Of a stretch of DNA of 64,000 nt, positions 16,753 through 25,690 are shown one piece after another. The stretch comes from Listeria_A hofi (GTDB lineage Bacteria; Bacillota; Bacilli; Lactobacillales; Listeriaceae), in assembly GCF_963575615.1 (NCBI RefSeq), contig NZ_CAUYTL010000012.1:1-64000 (forward strand), in the 5' to 3' direction. Made by a program: the position numbers and the translations under genes. Numbering within the stretch: position 1 is the stretch's first letter; every line of letters starts with the position of its first letter. The notes below the pieces were generated by a model. It was given only the letters and a program-made list of their open reading frames with translations. It had not been told where the DNA came from and did no database searches.

Positions 16753-17380
16753 ATACTCCTCCCAAATTATGTGTTTCGTCTTTCACCTCATTGATTTCTC
16801 CATTATTTAATACGTACAAAGTATCAATTATGCCTTCATAAAATTCAAATTGATGCCCACAGCTTAAAATGATTTTATCTTTTTTCAGCTCTGATAACAG
16901 CCCTTTTATACTATTAGCCGTTTCATAATCCAATCCATTAGATACTTCATCTAAGACTAGAACCATCGCATCATTGACAATTAGAATGAGCAATGTAAGT
17001 AGCTTTTGCTGCCCTAAAGAATAGCTTTTTACTCGCTTCTTTAACTTAGCTTCATCAAAGTAACTTCTCACAAACTGCCATTCAGATTCTGACAATGGCT
17101 TGATACACAGTGTCCGTATACAGTTCTCTCCAGATAGGTTTAGGTATAACATTAGATCGGAGAACATAACTCCGAAAAAATTAGCCGATTCCATTTCGCC
17201 TACTACTTTAATTTCTCCAGTGAATTTTTCGAAGCCAGTAAGACATTTAAAAAAAGTTGTCTTTCCTGCTCCATTCTTTCCAAGAAAAAAATAGAATCCC
17301 GTGTTTTCAAAATGCAAGTTTATATTTCTTAATACTTGCTGCTCATTATAATATTTAGTTAGATTACTAATATTAATCAT
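16697..17380 (-). CDS. ABC transporter ATP-binding protein
   Basis: The 227-residue ATPase has Walker A LGKNGAGKTT (near residue 33), a shortened signature YSLGQQKLL in place of LSGGQ, Walker B MVLVLDEVSNGLD and an H-loop in CGHQFEF. The Q-loop region is atypical (FFGVMFSDLMLY). The LSGGQ variant SLGQQK is seen in exporter/immunity ATPases of the lantibiotic and Ycf-type ABC groups. It is read from a region downstream of a secreted-protein gene, separated from it by a terminator hairpin, and overlaps the permease gene. Confidence 0.85.
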   Translation of the reverse strand: MINISNLTKYYNEQQVLRNINLHFENTGFYFFLGKNGAGKTTFFKCLTGFEKFTGEIKVVGEMESANFFGVMFSDLMLYLNLSGENCIRTLCIKPLSESEWQFVRSYFDEAKLKKRVKSYSLGQQKLLTLLILIVNDAMVLVLDEVSNGLDYETANSIKGLLSELKKDKIILSCGHQFEFYEGIIDTLYVLNNGEINEVKDETHNLGGVYEKYIGSHKATIKLPTKS

Positions 17381-17397
17381 TTTTGCCTCCTTCTAAG

Positions 17398-17423
17398 AAA
17401 AAGCTAGCACTTACTAGCTTTTT
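17398..17423 (-). terminator. Intercistronic terminator/attenuator
   Basis: AAAAAGCTAG (17398-17407) pairs with CTAGCTTTTT (17414-17423), between the secreted-protein gene and the ABC ATPase gene. It would make the secreted protein more abundant than the transporter, or separate the two units. Confidence 0.75.
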
Positions 17424-17458
17424 CTTATTGGATTATCCAATAGGTGATTGCTTAATTC

Positions 17459-17947
17459 TTAATTTTTTACAGTCCGATAATCAACTAAATTATTCTTAAT
17501 TAAAGTCATTTGTCCCCAAGGTGTAGGGTATTTAATAGACATTACTTTCTTAGATTGATACTTAATCCATCTAGTACCAGACGAACTCCGACTTAGTCCC
17601 TTATGTGCAGCATAATAAGGTAATATGTATCCCGATTGTTGGTATCTAGAGGTTTCTTTTACGTATGAAGAAGTTTCTTTTGTATGAATAACATCTCTAA
17701 CGTACATTAGTGGTTTGCTTCCACGAGTCCACTGATATTTATAATACTTGGGTTTTGATATAGCGCGTGTCATTAGCGCCCTTGCACCAGATGATTCATC
17801 ATCGGCTGTCGGAATGCTTGTGACCTTTAAAAATGTTTGGGTGGAATCCGAAGCGGTAACCGTAGCACTTACATTTGTTGAAGATATAAATGTAAGCGTA
17901 AACATAATTAGGGGTGCAAGTACATAAATAAAACTTTTCTTTGTCAT
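17459..17947 (-). CDS. Small secreted cationic protein of unknown family
   Basis: The 162-residue preprotein (ATG at 17947 after AGGAGGAG) has a clear signal peptide, MTKKSFIYVLAPLIMFTLTF, with probable cleavage after STNVSA. The mature part of about 130 residues is rich in Lys, Arg, Tyr, Ser and Thr with few acidic residues (SKPKYYKYQWTRGSKPL, SGTRWIKYQSKKVMSIKYP) and has no cysteine, sorting signal or lipobox. I recognise no family. Size, charge and the following ABC ATPase/permease genes are compatible with a bacteriocin-like or cell-envelope protein, but that is inference. A palindrome sits over the predicted transcription start. Confidence 0.7.
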   Translation of the reverse strand: MTKKSFIYVLAPLIMFTLTFISSTNVSATVTASDSTQTFLKVTSIPTADDESSGARALMTRAISKPKYYKYQWTRGSKPLMYVRDVIHTKETSSYVKETSRYQQSGYILPYYAAHKGLSRSSSGTRWIKYQSKKVMSIKYPTPWGQMTLIKNNLVDYRTVKN

Positions 17948-17965
17948 AACAATTACTCCTCCTTT

Positions 17966-17990
17966 GTTGTTATCTAACAACCTGATTGTA
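17966..17990 (-). promoter_or_regulatory. Promoter -10 with palindromic operator for the secreted-protein gene
   Basis: A TACAAT -10 (17985-17990, minus strand) is followed at the expected start point by the perfect palindrome GTTGTTATCTAACAAC (17966-17981; 7-bp arms, 2-bp centre), just upstream of the ribosome-binding site. The -35 is weak. A repressor bound here would block initiation; no regulator gene is adjacent. Confidence 0.5.
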
Positions 17991-18184
17991 TCATTAAAAA
18001 TAGATAAAATAAAGTATTTTTTAAATATTTCACTCATTTTAATTATAATAACATTTTCTGCCTAATACTCAAATTTATAATGGGAATATTTAAGATAAGT
18101 AAAGCCCTTATAATCCCATTTATTTATGGGGAAATCGAGACCGCTTGAAGAGCATATTTTCATAGCATCAAAAGTATTAAAAAA

Positions 18185-18213
18185 AGAGTAACCCAAAATC
18201 AGCAGGTTACTCT
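18185..18213 (-). terminator. Terminator of the suf operon
   Basis: AGAGTAACC (18185-18193) pairs with GGTTACTCT (18205-18213), followed on the minus strand by a run of seven T. It lies 71 nt after the sufB stop. The gap from here to 17948 holds only the promoter of the secreted-protein gene and an AT-rich stretch with a weak AATGGGA/TCCCATT dyad. Confidence 0.88.
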
Positions 18214-18283
18214 AGATTTAAAACATTTTGCAGAATTATTTTTGCTCTCAATTAACACCATTGTGCATATTGATGTATGGTAT

Positions 18284-19678
18284 TTATCCAATCGAACCTT
18301 CCATTTCAAACTTAATCAAACGGTTCATTTCGACTGCATATTCCATTGGCAATTCTTTCGTAAATGGCTCAATGAAGCCCATGACGATCATCTCTGTTGC
18401 TTCTTCTTCTGTTACGCCACGGCTCATAAGATAGAATAGTTGTTCCTCAGATACTTTAGAAACTTTCGCCTCGTGTTCCAAGGAGATATCGCTATTCAAG
18501 ATTTCGTTGTACGGAATTGTGTCGGACGTTGATGCATTATCCATAATTAGTGTGTCACACTCGATATTGGAGCGAGAACCAGCTGAATTACGGCCAAAGT
18601 GAACGATTCCACGATACGTCACGTTACCACCTTGTTTGGATATTGATTTAGAGACGATAGTTGATGATGTATTTGGTGCCAAGTGAAGCATTTTTGCTCC
18701 AGCATCTTGGCGCTGTCCTTTACCAGCAATTGCGATAGAAAGCGTCATACCGCGTGCACCTTCTCCGCGAAGATGAACTGCCGGATATTTCATCGTTAAT
18801 TTAGAGCCAATGTTACCATCAATCCATTCCATCGTCGCATTTTCATCACAGAAAGTACGCTTCGTTACTAGGTTATATACGTTGTTCGCCCAGTTCTGAA
18901 TTGTAGTATAACGGCAATAGGCATCGCGTTTAACAATGATTTCAACAACTGCGGAGTGAAGCGAATTCGTTGTGTAAACTGGTGCAGTACACCCCTCTAC
19001 ATAGTTTACGCTTGCGCCTTCATCCACGATAATCAGTGTACGTTCAAATTGTCCCATATTCTCCGAGTTAATGCGGAAATAAGCTTGTAGCGGTGTATCC
19101 ACTTTAACGCCTTTTGGAACATAGATGAATGAGCCACCGGACCAAACAGCAGAGTTAAGTGCAGCGAATTTATTATCGGTTGGCGGGATTACTTTTGAAA
19201 AATACTCACGGAAAATATCTTCGTTTTCTTTAAGTGCTGAATCAGTATCTTTAAAGACTATTCCTAAATCTTCTAAGTCTTGTTTCAAGTTATGATAAAC
19301 AACCTCAGACTCATACTGTGCAGAAGCTCCGGCAAGATATTTCTGCTCTGCTTCTGGAATACCAAGTTTGTCGAATGTGCGTTTAATTTCATCAGGAACC
19401 TCATCCCAATCATTTACTGTGTGATCAGATGGTTTGACGTAATAGCGAATATCTTCAAATTTCAGTTCAGATAAGTCGCCACCCCATTGTGGCATCGGCA
19501 TTTTATAAAATTGTTCTAAAGACTTCAAACGGAAATCTAACATCCATTGCGGTTCTTCTTTAATTGTTGAAATTTCGCGCACGATATCTTCTGTTAAACC
19601 GCGTTCGCTACGGAAAACAGATGTATCTTTATCATGGAATCCGTATTTATATTCGCCCATTTCTGGAATTTCAGTCAT
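18284..19678 (-). CDS. sufB: Fe-S cluster assembly scaffold subunit SufB
   Basis: The 464-residue protein is SufB, the core of the SufBCD scaffold that builds and passes on Fe-S clusters. Recognisable segments are YVPKGVKVDTPLQAYFRIN, VDEGASVNYVEGCTAP (conserved cysteine), LRGEGARGMTLSIA and the C-terminal LMSRGVTEEEATEMIVMGFIEPF. It is the last gene of sufCDSUB and is followed by a terminator. Confidence 0.97.
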   Translation of the reverse strand: MTEIPEMGEYKYGFHDKDTSVFRSERGLTEDIVREISTIKEEPQWMLDFRLKSLEQFYKMPMPQWGGDLSELKFEDIRYYVKPSDHTVNDWDEVPDEIKRTFDKLGIPEAEQKYLAGASAQYESEVVYHNLKQDLEDLGIVFKDTDSALKENEDIFREYFSKVIPPTDNKFAALNSAVWSGGSFIYVPKGVKVDTPLQAYFRINSENMGQFERTLIIVDEGASVNYVEGCTAPVYTTNSLHSAVVEIIVKRDAYCRYTTIQNWANNVYNLVTKRTFCDENATMEWIDGNIGSKLTMKYPAVHLRGEGARGMTLSIAIAGKGQRQDAGAKMLHLAPNTSSTIVSKSISKQGGNVTYRGIVHFGRNSAGSRSNIECDTLIMDNASTSDTIPYNEILNSDISLEHEAKVSKVSEEQLFYLMSRGVTEEEATEMIVMGFIEPFTKELPMEYAVEMNRLIKFEMEGSIG

Positions 19679-19702
19679 AGTAAAGATCCTCCTTTAAACT
19701 TA

Positions 19703-20146
19703 TTATTTCTTCCCTTCAAACTCAAAAATGGCGCGTTCCATGGCTTTCCATGAAAGTGTGGCACATTTGATTCGGGCTGGGAATTTGGCAACCCCTGCTA
19801 AAGCTTCAACGTCACCATACTCATCGATGACATCATGTTCATGACCTTGTACCATTTCTGAAAAGTCACGCGACATTTTGAGGGCTTCTTTCTCTGATTT
19901 TCCGATAATGCTTTCGGTCATCATTGAAGCGCTCGCCATTGAGATAGAACATCCGCTACCTGTAAATTTGGCGGCGGTAATTGTTTCATTTTCCACTTTG
20001 AGGTGAAGATGGATTTCGTCACCGCACGTTGGGTTATTCAGGTCAATCGTAACGCTTTCGTCGTCAAGCGTGCCGTTGTTGCGCGGGTTTTTGTAGTGAT
20101 CCATAATAACTTGGCGATATAGTTGATCTAATTTGCGACCACTCAT
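19703..20146 (-). CDS. sufU: SufU zinc-dependent sulfur acceptor
   Basis: The 147-residue IscU-like protein has the SufU cysteines in NPTCGDE, SGCSISMASASMMTE and IKCATLSWKAM, and the insertion between the second and third motifs (VQGHEHDVIDEYGD) that separates SufU from IscU. It accepts sulfur from SufS. Its start overlaps the sufS stop by 4 nt, so the two are translationally coupled and their products work as a pair. Confidence 0.95.
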   Translation of the reverse strand: MSGRKLDQLYRQVIMDHYKNPRNNGTLDDESVTIDLNNPTCGDEIHLHLKVENETITAAKFTGSGCSISMASASMMTESIIGKSEKEALKMSRDFSEMVQGHEHDVIDEYGDVEALAGVAKFPARIKCATLSWKAMERAIFEFEGKK

Positions 20147-21369
20147 AGTCCGAAATACTCCTTTGTTAGCTTGAGGCCAGCGAGAAACTGGTCAACCTCC
20201 TGCTTGGTATTATATACGTAAAAACTTACTCTAGCTGTGGAAGACGTATCTAGCCACTTCATCAACGGCTGTGCACAATGATGTCCTGCGCGGATTGCCA
20301 CGCCTTCTTCATCTAGCACCGTCGCGATATCATGCGGATGTGCGCCTTCTAAATTAAACGTAATCAACCCGCAACGCTTATTCGCATCTAGTGGGCCATA
20401 TATCGTGATACCGTCCAGCTTCTGCATTTCTGCTATTGCATAGGCGGTTAATTCTTCTTCGTGATTGTGAATCAGGTCAAAACCGAGCGCTTCTAAATAA
20501 TCAATTGCAGCGCCAAGACCAATCGCACCCGCAATATTCGGCGTCCCAGCTTCCATTTTCCACGGTAGTTCTTTCCATGTCGAATCGTGCAACTCTACAA
20601 AGTCAATCATCTCGCCGCCAAATTCAGTTGGGTTCATCGCATCAAGCAATTCCCGTTTCCCATAAAGCGCACCAATTCCAGTCGGAGCCATCATTTTATG
20701 ACCAGAAAAAGCGTAAAAATCAGCATCCAGTGCCAGTACGTCAACCTTCATATGTGGGACAGCCTGTGCACCATCCACAACGATGACCGCACCAACCGAA
20801 TGGGCTAAATCAGCAATCTCGCGAACTGGTGCAATCGAGCCAATGACATTCGAAACATGAGCAATCGCCACAATTTTTGTCTTTTCATTAATCACCTTTT
20901 CCGCATTGGCAAGCGTGATTGTCGCGTCCACATCCAAATCGATGTAAACAAGCGTTGCACCCGTACGTTTCGCCAACTGTTGCCACGGAATCAAGTTGCT
21001 ATGGTGCTCTAAATGAGAAATCACAATCTCATCCCCAGCTTGCAAATTCGCATCGCCATAACCGTTAGCAACCATATTAATTGCCGTCGTTGTACCGCGC
21101 GTGAAAATAATTTCCGCCGTTTCACGAGCACCGATAAAGCGTGCCACTTTCGCCCGACTGCCTTCATAAGCATCAGTAGCACGAGCCGCTAACGTATGCA
21201 CGCCGCGGTGAACATTGGCGTTTTCCCATTCATAATATTTCATTACTGCATCCAAAACTTGCTTCGGTTTTTGGGAAGTTGCTGCGTTATCCAGATAAGC
21301 AAGCGGTTTTTCATTGACCTCTTGCTTCAAAATCGGAAAATCAGCCTGAATTTTTTGCGTTAGAGTCAT
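20143..21369 (-). CDS. sufS: Cysteine desulfurase SufS
   Basis: The 408-residue PLP enzyme takes sulfur from cysteine for Fe-S assembly. Class-V aminotransferase features are AYLDNAATSQKP near the N terminus, HLEHHSNLIPWQ, the PLP lysine in AFSGHKMMAPTGIG, and the catalytic cysteine in IRAGHHCAQPLM, typical of group II (SufS-type) desulfurases. It overlaps sufU by 4 nt and follows sufD directly. Confidence 0.96.
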   Translation of the reverse strand: MTLTQKIQADFPILKQEVNEKPLAYLDNAATSQKPKQVLDAVMKYYEWENANVHRGVHTLAARATDAYEGSRAKVARFIGARETAEIIFTRGTTTAINMVANGYGDANLQAGDEIVISHLEHHSNLIPWQQLAKRTGATLVYIDLDVDATITLANAEKVINEKTKIVAIAHVSNVIGSIAPVREIADLAHSVGAVIVVDGAQAVPHMKVDVLALDADFYAFSGHKMMAPTGIGALYGKRELLDAMNPTEFGGEMIDFVELHDSTWKELPWKMEAGTPNIAGAIGLGAAIDYLEALGFDLIHNHEEELTAYAIAEMQKLDGITIYGPLDANKRCGLITFNLEGAHPHDIATVLDEEGVAIRAGHHCAQPLMKWLDTSSTARVSFYVYNTKQEVDQFLAGLKLTKEYFGL

Positions 21370-21370
21370 G

Positions 21371-22663
21371 TTAACGCACTTTCCCTTCGATAACTTCTTT
21401 CAATTGAAGTTTTACGCTTTCGATCGGTAGTTGGCGTACAACTGGATCTAGGAAACCGTGAATGACAAGACGTTCTGCCTCTTCTTTTGAAATTCCACGG
21501 CTCATCAAATAGAAAAGTTGTAACGGATCCACACGACCAACAGATGCCGCATGCCCAGCCACTACATCATTTTCATCAATTAAAAGAATTGGATTTGCAT
21601 CTCCACGTGCTTTTGGACTAAGCATCAGCACACGAGATTCTTGTTGTGCATCCGATTTTGACGCACCATGTTTAATATGACCAATACCATTGAAAATCGT
21701 GGTTGCACTATCTTTCATTACGCCGTGCGATAAAATCGTGCCAAGTGAAGCCAAACCGTAATGTGTTACACGTGTTGTAATGTTTTGCGTTTGCTTACCA
21801 CGCCCAACCGTCACTGTTTTTACGTCACTTACTGAACCATTGCCCATCAAGTTCGTTGTATTTTCATTAATCGTGTCGCCATCGTTCATCAAACCAAGCG
21901 CCCACTCCACACGGCTATCAGTTCCAACATGTCCACGGCGGCTAACATAAGTTGTCGCGCCACTTCCCAAGTTGTCCACTGCACCGAATTTAATTTGCGC
22001 ATTGCTCTCCGCAATTACCTCAGCGACGATATTCACGATTCCTTTATTCTCCGTGTCTAGTGTTACATAGTTCTCCACATAAGTAACAGCGCTGTTATCA
22101 TCTGCAACTAATAAAACATGATTCACGAGTGGAGATACCGCATTTCCGTGCGCAAAAACTGCTTGAATTGGCTCTTTTACTTCCACATTTTTTGGAACAT
22201 ATAAGAACATTCCTCCATTCACAAGCGCCGCATGGAAGGCTGTCAAACGACTTTCATCTACTTTCACCGCTTCGGTCATGAAATATTTCTGCACCAATTC
22301 TGGATATTCTTTAGCAGCCGTGATAATATCTGTAAAAATAACACCAGCATCTACTAGCTCTTGACTTAACTGTAGTCGCGCTGGGCGATTATCAATTTGG
22401 ACATATACATTCGCGTCATCTGCCACTAAAGCTTGCACACTATCAGGTAACGCTTCATTTGTCACACCCGCTTGGAAAGCTGCATAAGCCTCAAACTTCG
22501 TGAAATTCCAGCGATCAATTTTCGTTTTATCTACAAATGGCAATGCTAATTCTGAAACTTGTTGCCATGCATTTATCCGTAGCTCTGTTAACCAGCCAGG
22601 CTCTCCTAAATCGCCTGAAAAAGCACGGATAAAATCATCTTTTACAGCTAAATTTTCTGTCAT
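21371..22663 (-). CDS. sufD: Fe-S cluster assembly protein SufD
   Basis: The 430-residue SufD pairs with SufB on the SufC ATPase dimer. It shows the SufBD-family C terminus (LFYLMSRGISKEEAERLVIHGFLDPV) and the beta-helix region with SRRGHVGTDSRVEWALG. It lies between sufC and sufS in the usual Firmicutes order, one base from sufS. Confidence 0.95.
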   Translation of the reverse strand: MTENLAVKDDFIRAFSGDLGEPGWLTELRINAWQQVSELALPFVDKTKIDRWNFTKFEAYAAFQAGVTNEALPDSVQALVADDANVYVQIDNRPARLQLSQELVDAGVIFTDIITAAKEYPELVQKYFMTEAVKVDESRLTAFHAALVNGGMFLYVPKNVEVKEPIQAVFAHGNAVSPLVNHVLLVADDNSAVTYVENYVTLDTENKGIVNIVAEVIAESNAQIKFGAVDNLGSGATTYVSRRGHVGTDSRVEWALGLMNDGDTINENTTNLMGNGSVSDVKTVTVGRGKQTQNITTRVTHYGLASLGTILSHGVMKDSATTIFNGIGHIKHGASKSDAQQESRVLMLSPKARGDANPILLIDENDVVAGHAASVGRVDPLQLFYLMSRGISKEEAERLVIHGFLDPVVRQLPIESVKLQLKEVIEGKVR

Positions 22664-22681
22664 GATCTATCCCTCACTCTC

Positions 22682-23467
22682 TTATTTTTGGTCAACGGTT
22701 TCTTCTTCATCTAATTCGATACCAAGTTCTTGCTTAATCCAGTCATAACCTTCGCCTTCTAAACGTTTCGCAAGTTCAGATCCGCCACTCTTCACAACTT
22801 TTCCTTGCATCATAACGTGCACAAAGTCAGGCTCTATATAATTTAACAAACGTTGGTAATGGGTAATAATTAGACAACCAAAACCTTCTCCTCGCATTTC
22901 ATTAATTCCTTTTGAAACAATTTTCAATGCATCAATATCTAGTCCTGAATCGATTTCATCTAAAATTGCAATCGTAGGCTCAATCATCAACAATTGAAGG
23001 ATTTCATTACGCTTTTTCTCTCCGCCAGAGAAACCTTCATTTAAGTAACGCTCAGCCATCTCTTCGTCCATTTCCAAAATGGCCATTTTCTCATCTAATT
23101 TGCGAATATATTGCATCAATGGAATTTCTTTACCTTCTTCACGACGGCTATTGATTGCAGCACGCATGAACTCGGCGTTTGTAACTCCACTAATTTCACT
23201 TGGGTACTGCATTGCTAAGAAAAGTCCAGCACGAGCGCGTTCATCTACTTCCATTTCTAGAACGTTTTCCCCGTCTAACTCGATTGTCCCACTAGTTACT
23301 TCATATTTAGGATGCCCCATTATTGCTGAGGATAGTGTCGATTTACCAGTTCCATTAGGTCCCATTATTGCATGGATTTCCCCAGTAGAAATTTCTAGGT
23401 TAACCCCTTTTAAAATCTCTTTGCCCTCTATTTCAACATGTAAATCTTGAATTTTCAACGTTGACAT
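22682..23467 (-). CDS. sufC: Fe-S assembly ATPase SufC
   Basis: The 261-residue ABC-type ATPase has Walker A GPNGTGKST, signature FSGGEKKRNEILQ, Walker B IAILDEIDSGLD and an H-loop in LIITHYQRLL. It drives conformational change in the SufBCD scaffold. It is the first gene of the operon, with CTAGGAGG upstream of the ATG. Confidence 0.96.
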   Translation of the reverse strand: MSTLKIQDLHVEIEGKEILKGVNLEISTGEIHAIMGPNGTGKSTLSSAIMGHPKYEVTSGTIELDGENVLEMEVDERARAGLFLAMQYPSEISGVTNAEFMRAAINSRREEGKEIPLMQYIRKLDEKMAILEMDEEMAERYLNEGFSGGEKKRNEILQLLMIEPTIAILDEIDSGLDIDALKIVSKGINEMRGEGFGCLIITHYQRLLNYIEPDFVHVMMQGKVVKSGGSELAKRLEGEGYDWIKQELGIELDEEETVDQK

Positions 23468-23517
23468 TAAAAATTACCTCCTAATTTTTTCGCATTATTT
23501 TTTCAGTACGTATGGTT

Positions 23518-23542
23518 CTAGTTTAGTATAATTCTAATCTAA
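23518..23542 (-). promoter_or_regulatory. Imperfect palindrome at the probable suf promoter
   Basis: On the minus strand TTAGATTAG..CTAAACTAG forms a dyad (7 of 9 pairs) overlapping a TATACT -10-like hexamer about 55 nt upstream of sufC. It could be an operator; no clear -35 and no named regulator box fits. The rest of the 366-bp gap to the lipoprotein gene shows nothing else I can support. Confidence 0.35.
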
Positions 23543-23834
23543 TTACAACTATCCGAAATACATTCTTTTTAAAATCCTCACACTTTGTTGTATAGACTCG
23601 TGTCTCCCTCCATCGTTCATATTATCACTCACTTCACGGTACTTGAGAAAACTGCTATGTAGTGTCTCTATCAGTGTACCAAAACGTAACACCGAAAACA
23701 CCCAAAAAGGTTTAAAAAAAGGGATTGTCGAAACGAATGCGATATGCTATGGTTATGATAACGTAACAATTCTGGAGTTTTCGAGATTCTACTTAATAAT
23801 CATGCGCAACAAGAATTCATGGAGGCACATTTTT

Positions 23835-24893
23835 ATGAAGAAAGCCATCATCGCTTTAGCTTTGATTGTATTATCGGTGGCCATTTTTTTAACCGCTTGT
23901 AGCTCGCCGAAATCAGAGTTCATGGCATCATTTAGAAATATTGTAAAGAATAAACAATATACAACTGCACTAACGTTGCATCCTGTTGAAGTATCCGGTT
24001 TTAAAGAGCTACGATTACTGAATCCTAAAGCTCTAACCGCTAGCCACCTAACTGTTAAGACCTCGCGAGATACAGAACGCGATTTAACTTATAACACCTT
24101 TTTATTTCATGTTGGTGGCGTACCAGCTATGGATTTAACCGCCCACTCCTTCCAAAATGGTAGTACGGGGAAAATTTTTATTCCAGCGAATGATTTTTTT
24201 CAAACGACAGCTCCTGTCACAAACCTATTGGATTTGGCAACTGATTCGGTATATTCTAAAGTACGGTCTGAAAATGAAGATTTAAAGGGCAAGCATATTG
24301 ACCTACTCCAAACAATCCAAAACGTCAGCGGGCAAGTCATTGATGAAAACACCGTTGAAGAACAAGCGGGACAGCTTCAAGCTATCGAAGGAAAAACGGC
24401 TTTTCTGATTTATAAGCACCTGAATAACTTGGATAAAAGCCACTATCAGACAGTGGATAAAACGATAAAACTAACATTAAATAAGAAAGAACTCGCCGAA
24501 CTGGCAAACGCATGGTTAGAAGAATTCTATTCCGATCACGATTTTATAAGCTTGTATTCAGAAATATCTGGTCTCACAGAATCTCAAGCGAAGGCAACTT
24601 GGGCGCGTAATAATAAAGACATACAGCAAATCCTAAAAAAACTGATTCAAAATAAAGACGTTCAACTCAACACGGTAATGACTTTACAACCCGATTCCGA
24701 CAAAGGTATCAAAAAACTAGTCACAGTCGTTAATTACGCTAATCAGGAGCACCAGCAGAAATTGAAATTCAACTTTACGATAGATTTTTTAGATTTCGAA
24801 AAGATACCAATATCACCAAATAAAGCCGATATCATTACAAAAAAAGAACTCGACGACCTGATGACCGATATTATCCGCGCACAACGAAAATAG
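23835..24893 (+). CDS. Lipoprotein of unknown function
   Basis: The frame is open from 23643, but the ATG at 23835 after GGAGG begins a lipoprotein signal peptide, MKKAIIALALIVLSV..FLTAC, with Cys25 as the lipidated residue. The mature part of about 330 residues is mixed alpha/beta, hydrophilic, with no recognised domain. Segments include VGGVPAMDLTAHSF and IPANDFFQTTAPVTNLLDLATDSV. Secreted-substrate and surface roles are both open. In L. monocytogenes, as I recall, a lipoprotein gene also follows suf (lmo2416), so this is probably its orthologue. Its stop overlaps a strong terminator. Confidence 0.8.
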   Translation: MKKAIIALALIVLSVAIFLTACSSPKSEFMASFRNIVKNKQYTTALTLHPVEVSGFKELRLLNPKALTASHLTVKTSRDTERDLTYNTFLFHVGGVPAMDLTAHSFQNGSTGKIFIPANDFFQTTAPVTNLLDLATDSVYSKVRSENEDLKGKHIDLLQTIQNVSGQVIDENTVEEQAGQLQAIEGKTAFLIYKHLNNLDKSHYQTVDKTIKLTLNKKELAELANAWLEEFYSDHDFISLYSEISGLTESQAKATWARNNKDIQQILKKLIQNKDVQLNTVMTLQPDSDKGIKKLVTVVNYANQEHQQKLKFNFTIDFLDFEKIPISPNKADIITKKELDDLMTDIIRAQRK

Positions 24894-24915
24894 CTTTGGC
24901 CCTCGGGCCAAAGCT
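24892..24915. terminator. Terminator overlapping the lipoprotein stop codon
   Basis: AGCTTTGGCCC (24892-24902) and GGGCCAAAGCT (24905-24915) form an 11-bp stem followed by ATTTTTAT. It serves the convergent lipoprotein and gntR genes. Confidence 0.9.
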
Positions 24916-24919
24916 ATTT

Positions 24920-25648
24920 TTATCGTCTCGCAATATTCACCGTTGTGAACACAAATTTATCATAACGATGACGGGATTTCGAATACTCAAATGCCATCCC
25001 ATTATTCAAATAAACCGTTTGCTCCACCTCAATCACCGGATCAGTCTCCGAGCAATCTAGATAATCAAAATCAAGCTGGCTTGGCTTATCTGCCCTAATT
25101 TGCTTATAGGAACTAGCAATTTTTAAATTCAATTGTTCGCGAATATACGTATAAATCGAGTGCTCCAACACTTCTTGCGTCACACCCGGTATCAACGCTA
25201 CAGGCATGCAAGTATGCTCTAAAACATAAGGCTCGTCATCCACCAATCTCGCCCTCACGATATCATAAATCGGCGTTTCTAAATCAATATTCAACCGTTC
25301 CGCTACATATTTATCCGGAAATGTCACCTGAAACTGTACGATTTTACTCGCTACATCGCGTCCTTCCAACAATTTCGTAAAACCGTTCACTTCTTGGCTA
25401 TGAATATTAAGCCGATCCATATCAAGCGCCGATTTAATAATGAACGTCCCATGTCCACGCTTCCGATACAATAACCCTTCCAAAACTAGAACCTCAAGTG
25501 CCTTTTTCATCGTCATGCGGCTACAATCAAATTCTTTAGCAAGAGTCATTTCATCCGGAATCGGTTTATCAAGCGGATATTCCTTTGCGAAAATACGCTT
25601 TTTCAATTCCTCCGCGATAAAACTATATTTTGTCTGATTATTTGCCAT
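24920..25648 (-). CDS. GntR/HutC-family transcriptional regulator
   Basis: The 242-residue regulator has an N-terminal winged helix-turn-helix (KYSFIAEELKKRIF..LAKEFDCSRMTMKKALEVL..LYRKRGHGTFI) and a C-terminal UTRA effector domain of the HutC type (DIVRARLVDDEPYVLEHTCMPV, AFEYSKSRHRYDKF). The ATG at 25648 follows GAGGTG. It lies downstream of the GH1 gene on the same strand and probably represses it, with a sugar phosphate as inducer, by analogy with similar GH1/GntR pairs. A matching operator candidate overlaps the GH1 promoter. Confidence 0.88.
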   Translation of the reverse strand: MANNQTKYSFIAEELKKRIFAKEYPLDKPIPDEMTLAKEFDCSRMTMKKALEVLVLEGLLYRKRGHGTFIIKSALDMDRLNIHSQEVNGFTKLLEGRDVASKIVQFQVTFPDKYVAERLNIDLETPIYDIVRARLVDDEPYVLEHTCMPVALIPGVTQEVLEHSIYTYIREQLNLKIASSYKQIRADKPSQLDFDYLDCSETDPVIEVEQTVYLNNGMAFEYSKSRHRYDKFVFTTVNIARR

Positions 25649-25690
25649 GACGCTAAACACCTCTTTTTTCTTTCTATTCTACCATAAAAA

